From Propionibacteriaceae bacterium (GTDB lineage: Bacteria; Actinomycetota; Actinomycetes; Propionibacteriales; Propionibacteriaceae): a stretch of DNA of 64,000 nt. The DNA is taken from positions 1-64,000 of the forward strand of contig JAISCA010000049.1 in NCBI GenBank assembly GCA_031265875.1. Reading direction: 5' to 3'. Position numbers and translations under genes: made by a program. Under the pieces are notes generated by a model that ran no database searches, was not told the origin of the DNA, and saw only the letters and a list, made by a program, of their open reading frames with translations. This document shows, in pieces, positions 50,033-60,323 of this stretch (the stretch's first letter is position 1; each line of letters begins with the position of its first letter).

Positions 50033-50974
50033 TCACACTCCGCGGCGGCCTGGGCCCAACCGGTCTTGGAACAGGCTGGCCACGGCGCCCGGATCCAGTG
50101 GGCGATCCCCCGTCAGCCACTCGATCCGAGGATCGCGCCGCCACCAGGACAATTGCCGCCGGGCGAAGCGACGGGTCCGGACGATGGTCTGCTGACGCGC
50201 CTCCTGATCGCTCAAGCGGCCGGCCAATCGGTCGATGACTTGGCGGTAGCCGATGGCGCGGGCGGCGGTCGGTCCCAGTTCCAGGCCGCGCCGCAGCAGT
50301 CCTTCCACCTCGTCCACCAGGCCGTCGCGCCACATCCGGTCGACTCGCTCGGCGATACGGCGGTCCAACTCCGGGCGGGTCAAGTCCAGCCCGATCTGAA
50401 CCACCGAGTCGAGCGCGTAGGTGAACTCCGGCAGGGTCGACCGGTAGCTCCCCGAGACGGCGATGGCCTCTAAGGCGCGGACCAAGCGCCGACCATTGCC
50501 GGGTTGGACGCCGGCCGCCGCCACCGGGTCCAGCTCGACTAAGCGACGGTGCAGAGGGAGAGGACCGAGGGCGGCCAGTTCCGCTTCCAAGCCGGCCCGC
50601 ACCGCTGGGTCGGCCCCCGGGAAGTCGAAGCGGTCGATCACCGCCCTGAGATACAAGGCCGATCCCCCCACCACGATGGGCCAGACGCCACGGCTCTGGC
50701 AATCGGCGATGGCGGCCCTCGCCCAAGCTTGGAACTCTGCCACCGAGGCGGTCTCGGTCACCTCCATGATGTCGATCAGATGGTGACGGACCCGCTGGCG
50801 TAGCGCCAGGCTGGGCTTGGCCGTGCCGATGTCCATGCCCCGGTAGACCAGCATCGAATCAGCCGATACGATCTCGGCCGGCTGGCCCTGGTCACGCCAA
50901 CGGAGAGCCAGTTCGACCGCCAGGTCAGATTTGCCGGCGGCGGTCGGACCGAGCAGGACCAAGACTCCGCTCAT
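50033..50974 (-). CDS. miaA: tRNA dimethylallyltransferase
   Basis: Adds dimethylallyl to A37 of tRNAs reading UNN codons. 313 residues with the P-loop [11 protein letters not shown] (residues 8-18), [18 protein letters not shown] and ALYLRAVI. The ATG overlaps the miaB stop as ATGA; MiaB acts on the same base in the next step. Confidence 0.96.
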   Translation of the reverse strand: MSGVLVLLGPTAAGKSDLAVELALRWRDQGQPAEIVSADSMLVYRGMDIGTAKPSLALRQRVRHHLIDIMEVTETASVAEFQAWARAAIADCQSRGVWPIVVGGSALYLRAVIDRFDFPGADPAVRAGLEAELAALGPLPLHRRLVELDPVAAAGVQPGNGRRLVRALEAIAVSGSYRSTLPEFTYALDSVVQIGLDLTRPELDRRIAERVDRMWRDGLVDEVEGLLRRGLELGPTAARAIGYRQVIDRLAGRLSDQEARQQTIVRTRRFARRQLSWWRRDPRIEWLTGDRPLDPGAVASLFQDRLGPGRRGV

Positions 50975-52446
50975 GCTTGGCCAGGTTCCCCCGGCCGTGC
51001 CCGGCCCGGTCTTCGACCCGGTGGAGCCAGAGCCAGCGGCCCGGCTCCGTCCTCCTGCCAGTTCGCCCAAGCGTCGCCGCCGCTGGTCCGGATCAGACCG
51101 GTCAACCCGGTGTCGGCCACCAGATGGTGGGGGGCGGCGTAGGTCACGGTGGCCCAGGCCAGATCGCCGGGACGAGGTCGCTCGGTCCAGCCTTCGGGCA
51201 GAGCGACATGGACCAGTCGGTTGTCACGGGCCCGCCCCGACAGACGTTGCGTCAAAGCGTCCTTGCGTCCCTCGCCGACGGCGAACATGACCTCGACCGG
51301 ACGGCCGACTAGACGTTTGTTCTCCTCCCAGGCGATTTGGTCGACCAGCTCGACCAGGCGTCGATGACGCTCCAAGGCCACGGCCGGCGGCACCTGATCG
51401 GGCATGGTGGCGGCCGGCGTGCCGGGCCGGACCGAGTACAAGAAGGTGAAGGCGCCAGCGAAGCGGGCCTGGCGCATCAGGTCCAAGGTGTCGGCGAAGT
51501 CGGCTTCGGTCTCGCCCGGAAAACCGACGATGACGTCGGTCGTGATGGCGGCCTCGGGCAGGCGTTGGCGCACCCGGTCGAGGATGCCGAGGAAGCGGTC
51601 GCGCCGATAGGAGCGGCGCATCCGGCGCAGGACCCGGTCGCTGCCCGATTGCAAGGGCATGTGCAGGCTGGGCATGACGTTGGCGGTCTCAGCCATGGCG
51701 TCCACCACCGAGTCGGTGAAGTCTTTGGGGTGGGGCGAGGTGAAACGGACTCGGCGCAGACCTTCGATCTGACCGCAGGCCCGCAGCAGTTGGGCGAAGG
51801 CGTCACGGTCATCAGCCCCGCCCCGGTAAGTGTTGACGTTCTGTCCTAGCAAGGTGATCTCTTGCACGCCGGCGGCCACCAGCAGTTCGATCTCGGCCAG
51901 GATGTCGCCCGGGCGACGATCGACGCGCTGCCCGCGCAGAGCCGGCACGATACAGAAGGTGCAAGTGTTGTCACATCCGACCGAGATCACGACCCAGCCG
52001 GCGTAGGCCGCCTGGCGACGGGTCGGCAGGGTCGAGGGGAAGCGCTCCAAGGCCTCCACGATCTCGACCTGGGCCACCCGTTCGACCCGCGCCCGCTCCA
52101 GCAGGAGAGGCAGACTGGCCAGATTGTGGGTGCCGAAGACGACGTCGACCCAGGGGGCTTTCTCGACCACCTTGTGCTGATCCTTCTGAGCCATGCAGCC
52201 GCCGACCGCGATCTGCATGTCCGGACGGGAGGCCTTGACTTGGGCCAACCGGCCCAGATTGCCGTAGAGACGGTTGTCGGCGTTCTCGCGCACGGCGCAG
52301 GTGTTGAAAACCACCAGGTCCGCCCCCTGGCCGTCCCGCTCAAGGCAGTAACCGGCTTGTTCTAGCACGCCAGCGATACGCTCCGAGTCGTGGGCGTTCA
52401 TCTGGCAGCCGTAAGTGATGACCTGATAGGTCCGTGTCTTCTCCAT
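50971..52446 (-). CDS. miaB: tRNA-2-methylthio-N6-dimethylallyladenosine synthase
   Basis: Radical-SAM methylthiotransferase with two 4Fe-4S clusters. 491 residues: N-terminal UPF0004 domain with cysteines in [15 protein letters not shown] and GGCMAQ; radical-SAM motif [10 protein letters not shown]-terminal TRAM domain. A further 35-residue Gly/Pro-rich tail follows. The start ATG at 52446 lies 8 nt after TAGCAT. It leads the miaB-miaA-dapF-hflX group. Confidence 0.96.
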   Translation of the reverse strand: MEKTRTYQVITYGCQMNAHDSERIAGVLEQAGYCLERDGQGADLVVFNTCAVRENADNRLYGNLGRLAQVKASRPDMQIAVGGCMAQKDQHKVVEKAPWVDVVFGTHNLASLPLLLERARVERVAQVEIVEALERFPSTLPTRRQAAYAGWVVISVGCDNTCTFCIVPALRGQRVDRRPGDILAEIELLVAAGVQEITLLGQNVNTYRGGADDRDAFAQLLRACGQIEGLRRVRFTSPHPKDFTDSVVDAMAETANVMPSLHMPLQSGSDRVLRRMRRSYRRDRFLGILDRVRQRLPEAAITTDVIVGFPGETEADFADTLDLMRQARFAGAFTFLYSVRPGTPAATMPDQVPPAVALERHRRLVELVDQIAWEENKRLVGRPVEVMFAVGEGRKDALTQRLSGRARDNRLVHVALPEGWTERPRPGDLAWATVTYAAPHHLVADTGLTGLIRTSGGDAWANWQEDGAGPLALAPPGRRPGRARPGEPGQA

Positions 52447-52635
52447 CGCCGTCGATGCTAGTCGCACTGACCCAGCCCAGCCGCCACGGTCTCCGGAGAC
52501 GGCCAGTTTCGTGTCTCCCGGCCGCCCAGGACGAGCTTTCGACGGGCCGCTGAGACTGGCCGCCCCGGCCGACGGGCCGTTGGGCTCAGGGGCCGCCGAG
52601 CTTGAGCCGACGGCCCCGCCGCCACCGGCCCGGCC
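52447..52635. other. recX-miaB intergenic region
   Basis: 190 bp, GC-rich. Apart from TAGCAT on the minus strand at 52455-52460 (a -10 box 8 nt before the miaB ATG) and a GTCTCCGGAGAC palindrome at 52489-52500, nothing is seen; no tRNA and no gene. Confidence 0.4.
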
Positions 52636-53241
52636 TCACTCGACCGTCTCGTCGCGCAACTGAAAGACGACTTGGCGCACCAGCGCTGGGCTGAAGCCAC
52701 GCCGGCTCAACAGACCGGCCAGGCGGCGCTCCCAGACCGGCCGCTCCAGTCCGGACCACCGGCTCAGCCGGCTCCGGGCCAGCTCCAAGGCGACGGTCTG
52801 GTCGGACTCCGGCGACTGCTCCAGAACCTGTTCGACGATGTCCGCCGACACACCCTTGGCTCTCAGCTCGCGGCCCAACTGGACCAGTGAGAGGCCCTTA
52901 CGCTGGCGCCGCTGCTCGACCCAGGCCCGGGCGAAAGCTAGGTCGTCGATCAGTCCGACTGCGGCCAAGCGATCCAAGACGACCGTCACGGCCGGCTCCG
53001 GGCAGCCTCGCTGGGCCAAGGCTCGAGCCAGTTCCTGGCGGCTGTGGGCGCGCCCGGCCAAGCGGTCCAAAACTCTCCGTTGGATCGATTCCAGCCCGGC
53101 TGGGGACAGCGCGTTAGGCTCCGTCGACGGATCGTCTGGGATCTCTGGCTCCGGCGGCGTCGCCGGCTCCGACCGCCCGGCTGCGATCAGGCGCAACCGG
53201 GCTAGCAGAGCGGCCCGTTCCGGGGTCGGCGGCTCAGTCAA
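52636..53241 (-). CDS. recX: RecA regulatory protein RecX
   Basis: 201 residues. It binds and limits RecA filaments. An acidic Pro-rich N-terminal region of about 50 residues precedes three tandem three-helix repeats (LDRLAGRAHSRQELARALAQRG, then VGLIDDLAFARAWV, then GLSRRGFSPALVRQV-like). The start is TTG at 53241, six nt after GAGG in the recA stop region; no ATG or GTG fits. Co-transcribed with recA. Confidence 0.92.
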   Translation of the reverse strand: MTEPPTPERAALLARLRLIAAGRSEPATPPEPEIPDDPSTEPNALSPAGLESIQRRVLDRLAGRAHSRQELARALAQRGCPEPAVTVVLDRLAAVGLIDDLAFARAWVEQRRQRKGLSLVQLGRELRAKGVSADIVEQVLEQSPESDQTVALELARSRLSRWSGLERPVWERRLAGLLSRRGFSPALVRQVVFQLRDETVE

Positions 53242-53249
53242 AGCCGGCC

Positions 53250-54287
53250 TCAGAAAGCGACCTCGCCCGTGACGGGATCGACTCCCTCGGGCACTGGGCC
53301 GATCCCGACCCGGGCCAGGATCTTCGACTCGATCTCGCGCGCCACCTCGGGGTTGGCTTTGAGATAGTTACGGGCGTTCTCCTTGCCCTGTCCGAGCTGT
53401 TCGGTGTCGTAGGTGAACCAAGCGCCGGCCTTGCGAATGATGCCGTGTTCGACCCCGAGATCGATCAAGCTGCCCTCGGCCGAGATGCCCTCCCCGTACA
53501 AAATGTCGAACTCGGCCTGCTTGAAGGGCGGCGCGACCTTGTTCTTGACCACCTTGACCCGGGTCCGGTTGCCGACCATGTCGGCGCCGTCTTTGAGGGT
53601 CTCGATCCGGCGCACGTCGAGGCGGACCGAGGAGTAGAACTTCAAGGCCCGGCCACCCGTGGTGGTCTCGGGCGAGCCGAACATGACACCGATCTTCTCC
53701 CGCAATTGGTTGATGAAGATGGCGGTGGTGCGGGCCCCCGACAGAGCGCCAGTCATCTTGCGCAGCGCCTGGCTCATCAAGCGGGCCTGGAGACCGACGT
53801 GCGAGTCACCCATCTCGCCTTCGATCTCGGCCCGTGGCGTCAAAGCCGCCACCGAGTCGATCACGATCAGGGCCAAGGCCCCGGAGCGCACCAAGGTGTC
53901 GGCGATCTCAAGGGCCTGCTCGCCGTTGTCGGGCTGGCTGACCAACAGCTGGTCGGTGTCGACGCCCAGCTTCTGGGCGTATTCCGGATCGAGGGCGTGC
54001 TCGGCGTCGATGAAGGCGCAGACGCCGCCGGCGGCCTGGGCGTTGGCGATGACGTGCAAGGCGACGGTGGTCTTGCCGCTCGACTCCGGACCGTAGATCT
54101 CGACCACCCGGCCCCGGGGCAGACCGCCGATGCCGAGGGCGATGTCGAGGGCGATGGAGCCAGTCGGGATGGCCTCGATCGGGTCGAGCGAACGCTCGCC
54201 CAGGCGCATGACCGAACCCTTGCCGTGCTGCTTCTCGATCTGGGCCAGGGCGGCTTCCAAAGCCTTGCCTCGATCTGCGACCGTCAT
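53250..54287 (-). CDS. recA: Recombinase RecA
   Basis: 345 residues; forms filaments on single-stranded DNA, drives homologous recombination and LexA cleavage. Walker A is GPESSGKT (66-73), loop L2 region [18 protein letters not shown], followed by [14 protein letters not shown]. The acidic C-terminus is short. The sequence is continuous, so no intein as in M. tuberculosis. AGAGGA precedes the ATG. Regulation by LexA is indicated by an SOS box upstream. Confidence 0.98.
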   Translation of the reverse strand: MTVADRGKALEAALAQIEKQHGKGSVMRLGERSLDPIEAIPTGSIALDIALGIGGLPRGRVVEIYGPESSGKTTVALHVIANAQAAGGVCAFIDAEHALDPEYAQKLGVDTDQLLVSQPDNGEQALEIADTLVRSGALALIVIDSVAALTPRAEIEGEMGDSHVGLQARLMSQALRKMTGALSGARTTAIFINQLREKIGVMFGSPETTTGGRALKFYSSVRLDVRRIETLKDGADMVGNRTRVKVVKNKVAPPFKQAEFDILYGEGISAEGSLIDLGVEHGIIRKAGAWFTYDTEQLGQGKENARNYLKANPEVAREIESKILARVGIGPVPEGVDPVTGEVAF

Positions 54288-54405
54288 GATGTGTCCTCTC
54301 TCATTCGACCGGTTCTAACACCTGGACCATAGGCCAGAGCTATGACAGCGTGTCCATGACGCACAGGCCGGGGCTTGAACCTCCGCCTGGGACGCCACCT
54401 GTGAA

Positions 54406-54425
54406 TCTATACGAACGCCTGTTCG
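54406..54425 (-). promoter_or_regulatory. LexA (SOS) box and -10 of the recA promoter
   Basis: CGAACAGGCGTTCG (54425-54412 on the minus strand) fits the Gram-positive SOS consensus CGAAC-N4-GTTCG perfectly. TATAGA (54411-54406) follows directly and is a good -10, so LexA would cover the core promoter. The recA leader would be about 110 nt. Confidence 0.85.
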
Positions 54426-54456
54426 AAATGTGGTTCCGAAACGGCGTGTCGGACCG

Positions 54457-54651
54457 TCAAACCTGGTCGGCCGACAGCTCCAGTTGGCGGCAGACGGCCC
54501 GCCAGATCGCCTTGCCCTCCCGCCCCTCGGCCAGGGCTTCGAGCACGGTCCGCCCGTCCAACTCGGTCAAGACGATCTGCTCGGCCCAGGCGCGAGCGTA
54601 GCCGGGGCCCAAGCGGGCCTCCAATTCGCTCCACAGAGTGGTCTCACGCAC
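54457..54651 (-). CDS. DUF3046 family protein
   Basis: 64 residues: VRETTLWSELEARLGPGYARA, then LDGRTVLEALAEG, then KAIWRAVCRQLEL, the DUF3046 pattern found beside recA in actinobacteria. GTG at 54651 has GGAGG six nt upstream; a longer reading frame beyond it overlaps clgR and is not protein-like. Function unknown. Confidence 0.88.
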   Translation of the reverse strand: MRETTLWSELEARLGPGYARAWAEQIVLTELDGRTVLEALAEGREGKAIWRAVCRQLELSADQV

Positions 54652-54679
54652 CAGCGGCCTCCGGCGGTCGGACTTCGGC

Positions 54680-54979
54680 TCAGGCCGCCACTGGGGCCAG
54701 AGCGGCCCACTCGGCCGCCCGGTCATGGGCCGCCATGCGCTCCACCACGTCGGCCAAGACGACCGCCAGGGGGATGTCGAGGGCGCCGACGATGGCGGCC
54801 AACAACTCCGACGAGGCTTCCTTTTGGCCGCGCTCGATCTCGGATAGATAACCCAGCGAGATGCGAGCGTCATGGGAGACGTCGCGCAGAGTGCGGCCTT
54901 GAACGATGCGTCGCGCGCGCAGGCTCTCGCCTAAGACCTCCCGCATCAAGCGGGGCCTCAGCGGAGTGACCTGGGACAT
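54680..54979 (-). CDS. clgR: Transcriptional regulator ClgR
   Basis: 99-residue XRE-type helix-turn-helix protein, close to mycobacterial and corynebacterial ClgR, which activates clp protease genes. The DNA-binding part is [24 protein letters not shown], split here across residues 28-52, then [20 protein letters not shown]. The C-terminus ends APVAA, similar to the ClgR degron that makes the protein a Clp substrate. Two starts are possible: ATG 54979 (22-bp overlap with cinA) and ATG 54946 (no overlap, nearer to the family start). Confidence 0.9.
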   Translation of the reverse strand: MSQVTPLRPRLMREVLGESLRARRIVQGRTLRDVSHDARISLGYLSEIERGQKEASSELLAAIVGALDIPLAVVLADVVERMAAHDRAAEWAALAPVAA

Positions 54980-55497
54980 GCCGGCCAGTCTACCGCCAAA
55001 GCCTCCGTCAGGGCCCGCAAGGCGACCTGAACGACGGCTTGGCGGACCTCCTGCCGCTCGCCCGTCAACCGGCTCAGCCGCGCCCAGCTCCGAACCGGTC
55101 CGGCCAGCGCCAACCAGACCGTGCCAGCGGGCTGGCCCTCGGCCGGACCGGGACCGGCCACCCCGGTCACTCCGATGCCCCAGGTGGCCTGGCAGACCCG
55201 GCGGGCGGCCTCGGCCATGGCCAGGGCGACCGCTTCCGAGACCACCCCGTGCTCGGCCACCGTGGCGGCCGGGACCTGGGCCAGGCTGGTCTTGAGATCG
55301 GTCATATATGTCACCAGAGCGCCTCGGACCACCTGGGAGGCCCCGGCCGGCGCGGTCAGACTGGCGCAGATCAGACCGCCCGTGATGGATTCGCAGGTCG
55401 CCACCGTCTGGCCCGACTGAGCCAATTGGGCCACCAAGCGGACCGCCACCGGGTCTGGCCGGACGGCTTCGGCGGGGTCTGACTGAGCGCGGCTCAC
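54958..55497 (-). CDS. pncC: CinA C-terminal domain protein (NMN amidohydrolase, PncC)
   Basis: 179 residues containing only the deamidase domain of Cin[49 protein letters not shown] and [10 protein letters not shown]. It converts nicotinamide mononucleotide to nicotinate mononucleotide in NAD recycling. The GTG start overlaps the pgsA stop (GTGA). The N-terminal molybdopterin-binding domain of full CinA is absent. Confidence 0.93.
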   Translation of the reverse strand: MSRAQSDPAEAVRPDPVAVRLVAQLAQSGQTVATCESITGGLICASLTAPAGASQVVRGALVTYMTDLKTSLAQVPAATVAEHGVVSEAVALAMAEAARRVCQATWGIGVTGVAGPGPAEGQPAGTVWLALAGPVRSWARLSRLTGERQEVRQAVVQVALRALTEALAVDWPACPRSLR

Positions 55498-56087
55498 GCC
55501 GGGTCGGCGGTCTGCCGGGCCAGCCAAGACTGACGCAGCTTGTAGGCCTCGCGCAGGTAGTCCAGCCCAGTCAAGACGGTGAGGAGGAAGGCTAGACCCA
55601 TCAAGACCACGGCCGGCCAGTGCAGCAGGTCGGGCAGAGGGGCCAGATAGGCGAACAGGGCGATGGTCTGAGCCATGGTCTTGGCCTTGCCGCCCCGGTT
55701 GGCCGCCATGACGCCGTACTTGATGATGACGAAGCGCAACAAGGTGATACCCCATTCGCGCACCAGGATCACGATCGTCACCCACCAGGGCAGCTCGGCC
55801 AAGACGCTCAAGCCGATGAAGGCCATGCCTGTGATGGCCTTGTCCGCGATCGGGTCCCACAACTTGCCGAAGTTGGTCACCAGGTTGTACTTACGGGCGA
55901 TCTTGCCGTCGGCCAAATCAGTCGCCAGGGCGACCAGGAAGACCAAGGTGGTGGCCCAGCGCCAGGACACCGGTTGGGGGTGGGACAGCAGCATCCAGCC
56001 GAAGACGGGCACCATGGCCAGCCTCAGCACGGTCAAAGCGTTGGGCAGGTTGACAACCGGCACGGAGGCCGCTGATGGGGTCGTCAT
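55494..56087 (-). CDS. pgsA: CDP-alcohol phosphatidyltransferase (PgsA-type)
   Basis: 197-residue integral membrane enzyme, most likely CDP-diacylglycerol--glycerol-3-phosphate 3-phosphatidyltransferase. The family motif D-x2-DG-x2-AR-x8-G-x3-D-x3-D is intact from Asp57 to Asp82. Five to six hydrophobic helices. AGGAG precedes the ATG by 6 nt. Located between rimO and cinA, as in most actinobacteria. The 130-bp gap to rimO shows nothing else. Confidence 0.92.
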   Translation of the reverse strand: MTTPSAASVPVVNLPNALTVLRLAMVPVFGWMLLSHPQPVSWRWATTLVFLVALATDLADGKIARKYNLVTNFGKLWDPIADKAITGMAFIGLSVLAELPWWVTIVILVREWGITLLRFVIIKYGVMAANRGGKAKTMAQTIALFAYLAPLPDLLHWPAVVLMGLAFLLTVLTGLDYLREAYKLRQSWLARQTADPA

Positions 56088-56217
56088 GGCTCGCTCCTGG
56101 TTCGGTCAACGTCGCGCCGGACGCCTGTCGAGGTGTCTCTCACAAGCCTGCCACATCTTGCGGCCAGGACCACACACCGGCGACCGCGCGCCCCGCCGGC
56201 CACCGGCCGGTCTTGCC

Positions 56218-57645
56218 TCAGCCCGGCAGCGGGGCCACCGTCAGATCGACGCCCTGGCTGTCCACCACTAGGCCCGTCACCAATTGGCCAGGCGCCAGAT
56301 CCGACTCCGTCGCCTCCAGCCAGGTCTCGCCGTCCGATTCCGGTCCCTGGTGACGGCAGCGGCCCTGCCAGCGACCGGACTGCCAGCTCTCGACCATCAC
56401 TTCCACCACTTGGCCGACCCGGCGACTGGCCCGCTCGGCCATGACCACCTCGGCGATGTCGGCCACGGCTGCGACGCGAGCGGCGATCTCGATCTGGTCG
56501 AGTCGGTCCGGCAAGTCGGCTCCGGCCGTGCCTTCCTCCTCGGAGTAGCCGAAGACGCCGATGGCGTCGAGTTCGGACGCCCCCAGGAAGTCGATCAACT
56601 GCTCGACCTCGGCCGCCGTCTCGCCGGGGAAGCCGACGATGACATTGCTTCTGATGCCAGCCGCGGGAGCGGCCTGGCGGATCCGCTCGATCAGGCCTAA
56701 GAAGGACTCGCCGTCGCCGAAGCGCCGCATCCGCCGTAGCAGGGGCCGCGAGGCGTGTTGGAAGGGCAGGTCGAAGTAGTCCACCACTTGGGGCAGGGCG
56801 GCCACCCGATCGATCAGGGCGGGCCTCAGCTCGGCCGGTTGCAGATAGGACAACCGGACCCAACCGACCTGGTCGACCGCCGCCAATTGGCCCACCAGGT
56901 CCTCCAGAGCGTCCCGGCGGCCCAGATCCTTGCCGTACGAGGTGGTGTTCTCGGACACGCAGTACAACTCCCGTACCCCTTGGCCGACCAGCCAACGGGC
57001 CTCGGCCACGATCTCGTCCGGCGGGCGCGACAGGTAGGCTCCCCGGAAGCTGGGGATGGCGCAGAAAGCGCAGCGGCGGTCGCAACCAGAGGCGATCTTG
57101 AGGGGCGCGCTGGGCGATTGGCTGAGTCGGCGACGAGGCACGGGCGGCCCCCAGGCTGGAGCCACCTGAGCCAGCTCCGGGACCGGTCCGGCCGGTCGCG
57201 AGCGGGCCGGCCGGTCCACCGGCGTGACCGGCAACAGCCGGCGCCGGTCTTGCGGCCGATGGGCCGGGTGGACGCCGCCGGCCAAGACCGAGCGGACGAC
57301 TTGGGCGATCGAGTCATAGCTGTCGAAACCGACCACGGCGTCGGCTTCAGGCAAGGCCTGAGCCAGTTCCTGGCCGTAGCGTTCGGCCAGACAGCCGGTG
57401 GCGATGACGGCCTGGGCCGCCCCGGTCCGCTTGAGGTCGGCCGCCGCCAACAATTGGTCGATCGAGTCTTGTTTGGCCGCTTCGATGAAGCCGCAGGTGT
57501 TGACCAGCACGACTTGGGCCGATTCCGGCTGGTCGACCAACTCGAAGCCGGCCTGTTCCAAGCGACCGGCCAGCTCCTCGGCGTCGACGTCGTTGCGGGC
57601 GCAGCCCAGCCCGACCAGATGCAGCGCGGTCCGTCCGCTCGTCAT
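56218..57645 (-). CDS. rimO: Ribosomal protein uS12 methylthiotransferase RimO
   Basis: 475-residue radical-SAM enzyme that methylthiolates an aspartate of S12. N-terminal cluster cysteines in GLGCARND, NTCGFIEAAKQDSI and ATGCLAERYG; radical-SAM motif CDRRCAFC near residue 187; C-terminal TRAM domain. The ATG at 57645 is one base from the ftsK stop. GCARND and GFIEAAK separate it from MiaB. Confidence 0.95.
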   Translation of the reverse strand: MTSGRTALHLVGLGCARNDVDAEELAGRLEQAGFELVDQPESAQVVLVNTCGFIEAAKQDSIDQLLAAADLKRTGAAQAVIATGCLAERYGQELAQALPEADAVVGFDSYDSIAQVVRSVLAGGVHPAHRPQDRRRLLPVTPVDRPARSRPAGPVPELAQVAPAWGPPVPRRRLSQSPSAPLKIASGCDRRCAFCAIPSFRGAYLSRPPDEIVAEARWLVGQGVRELYCVSENTTSYGKDLGRRDALEDLVGQLAAVDQVGWVRLSYLQPAELRPALIDRVAALPQVVDYFDLPFQHASRPLLRRMRRFGDGESFLGLIERIRQAAPAAGIRSNVIVGFPGETAAEVEQLIDFLGASELDAIGVFGYSEEEGTAGADLPDRLDQIEIAARVAAVADIAEVVMAERASRRVGQVVEVMVESWQSGRWQGRCRHQGPESDGETWLEATESDLAPGQLVTGLVVDSQGVDLTVAPLPG

Positions 57646-57646
57646 C

Positions 57647-60079
57647 TCATCCAGCCAAAGCGGCGATGACTTGGTCCAGCTCTTCGGCCTTGACCAGGAC
57701 CTCACGCGGTTTGGAGCCTTCGGAGGGGCCGACCACGCCCCGGCTCTCCAAGATATCCATCAAACGACCGGCCTTGGCGAAGCCGACGCGCAGTTTGCGT
57801 TGCAGCATCGAGGTCGAGCCCAATTGCAGATTGATCACCAAACGGGCGGCCTCGATCACCAAATCGAGGTCGTCGCCGATGTCCTCGGCCACCTTGGCCG
57901 TGCCCTCGGCCGGGACCGTCACGTCGGCCCGGTAGTCGACCGAGCGCTGGGCCGAGACCGCGTCCACCACGGCCCGGATCTCAGCCTCGGTCACCCAAGC
58001 CCCCTGTGCCCGGGTCGGCTTCGAGGCGCCCATGGGCAAGAACAAGCCGTCGCCCTGACCGACCAGTTTCTCCGCTCCGGGCTGGTCCAAGATGACCCTC
58101 GAATCGGTCATGGAACTGGTGGCGAAGGACAGCCGGGAGGGGATATTGGCTTTGATCAAGCCGGTCACGACATCGGTCGAGGGCCGCTGGGTGGCCAACA
58201 CCAGGTGGATGCCGGCCGCCCGGGCCAATTGGGTGACTCGCACGATGGAGTCCTCCACGTCGCGGGGGGCCACCATCATGAGATCGCTCAGCTCGTCCAC
58301 TATCACCAGTAGGTAGGGATACGGCTCCAGCGTCCGTTCCGAACCGGGCAGGGGCTTGAGGGCGCCCGACCGGACGGCCTTGTTGAAGTCGTCGACGTGA
58401 CGGAAACCGAAGTCGGCTAAGTCGTCGTAGCGCTGGTCCATCTCCCGCACCACCCAGCCGAGAGCGTCGGCCGCCTTCTTCGGGTTGGTGATGATGGGGG
58501 TGACCAGATGCGGGATGCCCTCGTAATGGTTCAGTTCGACTCGCTTGGGGTCGATCAACATCAGACGGACCTCGTCTGGGGTGGCCCTAGTCAGGATCGA
58601 GATCACCATCGAGTTGACGAAGCTCGACTTGCCTGAACCGGTCGCTCCCGCCACCAGCAGGTGGGGCATCTTGGCCAGGTTGGCGACCAAGAAACCACCC
58701 TCGACGTCTTTGCCCAAGCCGACGGTCAGAGGATGGTGGTCGTTACGGGCCACCGGCGAGCGTAGGACGTCGCCCAGTGAGACGACCTCCTTGTCCTTGT
58801 TGGGGATCTCGATGCCGATGGCCGACTTACCCGGAATGGGCGACAGGATACGGACGTCGGGAGAGGCCACAGCGTAAGCGATGTTGCGCGACAGGGCCGT
58901 CACCTTCTCGACCTTGACGGCTTGGCCCAGTTCGACCTCGTAACGGGTGACGGTCGGGCCGCGAGTGTACCCGGTCACACTGGCGTCGATCTCGAATTGG
59001 CGCAGCACCTCCCGCAGCGAGACCACGATGGCGTCCGAGGCTTGGCTACGGGCCTTCGGCACGCTGCCCGGCTTGAGCAAAGAGAGATCGGGCAGGTCGT
59101 AGCCGAGTTCGCCGGACAGGGCCAATTGGTCCGGCGGCGGCGCTGGGGCGCGCCGCCCGGCCGAGCGGGGGCGGGAACGGCTGGTGGCCGTTTCGAAGTC
59201 CGCCGGCTCTGGGGCGACCGGCTGGTCCAGCCTGTCCACCGGGTCCGCCGTCGCCGCCTCGTCAGTGTCGTCGGCGGCGGGGTCGGTCAGCAGAGGCGAA
59301 TCGTAGGCTGGGTCCGAGCCGTACTCGATGTCGGCCGCCCGGCGGCGCCAGAGCAAGACCCGCTCGGACCGGGACAGCAAGGCCGCCAGCACCTCACGAG
59401 CCGGTTTGTCGACCACCACCAAGAGCCCGAAACCAGTCAGCAGGAGCAATAGCGGCACCGCCACCCAAACGGTCAGGATGTCCGCGATCAGGGAACTGGA
59501 CAGGAAGCCGATCAAGCCGCCGGCTTGGCGCACCGCCGTCAGATCGGCTGGTCGCGGCAGGCCGCCGGCGATGTGGATCAAGCCCAAACCACCCAAGACG
59601 ATGGCGGCCCAGCCCAGGACACGCCGCCCTCGGCCCTCGGCCGGACGGGGACGCCGCAGCGTGCGCCAGGCGCCGAGCGCCAACAGCGCTGGCAAGACGT
59701 CCCCGCCGCGTCCGATCAGGGCTTCGACCGCCTGCCGCAAAGCGGTTGGGACCCGGCCGGGCAGGGGGAACCAGCAGGTCGCGGCCAACACGATGGCTCC
59801 GGCCAAGGCGGCCAAACCGAGGCCGTCCCGTCGCACCGCCGGGTCGATCTGGCGGGCGGAGCGCCCCACCCCTCGGACCAAGCGGCCGAGACCGTGGGCC
59901 AGACCGGACCAGAGCCGGGCCAAACCCCGGCCGAGAGCGGGCAGTAAGCCGGAACGCCGACTGGGCGGTGGGCCCGGACGCCGACTAGGAGTCCGGGAGC
60001 CCGAAGCGCGCGATCCGGACCTCGAAGTCGTCGAGGTTGAGTTCCGAGACCGCGCCGGGGAAGCGGTGCGGGTCGCCAT
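57647..60079 (-). CDS. ftsK: DNA translocase FtsK/SpoIIIE
   Basis: 810 residues. A basic Ser/Arg-rich N-terminus (1-45), four or so transmembrane helices (to about residue 215), an acidic linker, and the motor domain with Walker A VAGATGSGKSSF and Walker B LLVIVDELSDLMM. The C-terminal gamma winged-helix domain (LQRKLRVGFAKAGRLMDILESRG, residues broken here) reads KOPS sites. It moves chromosome ends through the septum. ATG at 60079 lies 7 nt after TACTGT. Confidence 0.95.
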   Translation of the reverse strand: MATRTASPARSRNSTSTTSRSGSRASGSRTPSRRPGPPPSRRSGLLPALGRGLARLWSGLAHGLGRLVRGVGRSARQIDPAVRRDGLGLAALAGAIVLAATCWFPLPGRVPTALRQAVEALIGRGGDVLPALLALGAWRTLRRPRPAEGRGRRVLGWAAIVLGGLGLIHIAGGLPRPADLTAVRQAGGLIGFLSSSLIADILTVWVAVPLLLLLTGFGLLVVVDKPAREVLAALLSRSERVLLWRRRAADIEYGSDPAYDSPLLTDPAADDTDEAATADPVDRLDQPVAPEPADFETATSRSRPRSAGRRAPAPPPDQLALSGELGYDLPDLSLLKPGSVPKARSQASDAIVVSLREVLRQFEIDASVTGYTRGPTVTRYEVELGQAVKVEKVTALSRNIAYAVASPDVRILSPIPGKSAIGIEIPNKDKEVVSLGDVLRSPVARNDHHPLTVGLGKDVEGGFLVANLAKMPHLLVAGATGSGKSSFVNSMVISILTRATPDEVRLMLIDPKRVELNHYEGIPHLVTPIITNPKKAADALGWVVREMDQRYDDLADFGFRHVDDFNKAVRSGALKPLPGSERTLEPYPYLLVIVDELSDLMMVAPRDVEDSIVRVTQLARAAGIHLVLATQRPSTDVVTGLIKANIPSRLSFATSSMTDSRVILDQPGAEKLVGQGDGLFLPMGASKPTRAQGAWVTEAEIRAVVDAVSAQRSVDYRADVTVPAEGTAKVAEDIGDDLDLVIEAARLVINLQLGSTSMLQRKLRVGFAKAGRLMDILESRGVVGPSEGSKPREVLVKAEELDQVIAALAG

Positions 60080-60086
60080 GCCAGTG

Positions 60087-60092
60087 ACAGTA
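60087..60092 (-). promoter_or_regulatory. -10 box for leaderless ftsK transcript
   Basis: TACTGT on the minus strand, 7 nt before the ftsK ATG. Confidence 0.5.
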
Positions 60093-60205
60093 CGCGACCA
60101 GACGACCGGGACCGGCCCTCCCACGCCGAACGGACTGGCTCTGGTCCGGCCGGCTCTAGCTCTCAGGTCACTCCGCCGAGCGGTGTCGGCCGGGCCGAAC
60201 TACGA

Positions 60206-60323
60206 ACTAGCTTCACTAGGTGTTTGAAACTTCGACGGATGAGCCGAGTTTCGGTTTCTCGGGGTCCCCCAAAAGTACCGGACCGGAGCGCAGCGGAGGG
60301 AGGACACTTTTGGGGGCTTCTAG
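60206..60323 (-). repeat. 118-bp structured repeat bounded by CTAG, copy B
   Basis: Read on the minus strand it matches copy A (31650-31767) with four substitutions. Hairpin 1 is a perfect 11-bp stem here (CCCCCAAAAGT / ACTTTTGGGGG). Two of the four differences between copies fall on the same base pair of that stem. The thiL stop codon TAG (60322-60320) is part of the left boundary CTAG, so the repeat begins at the end of thiL in the sense direction, like copy A after rnpB. Confidence 0.8.

Noticed and set aside
53250-54287. Possible intein or interruption in recA
   Set aside because: The RecA reading frame is continuous at 345 residues with all motifs in place.
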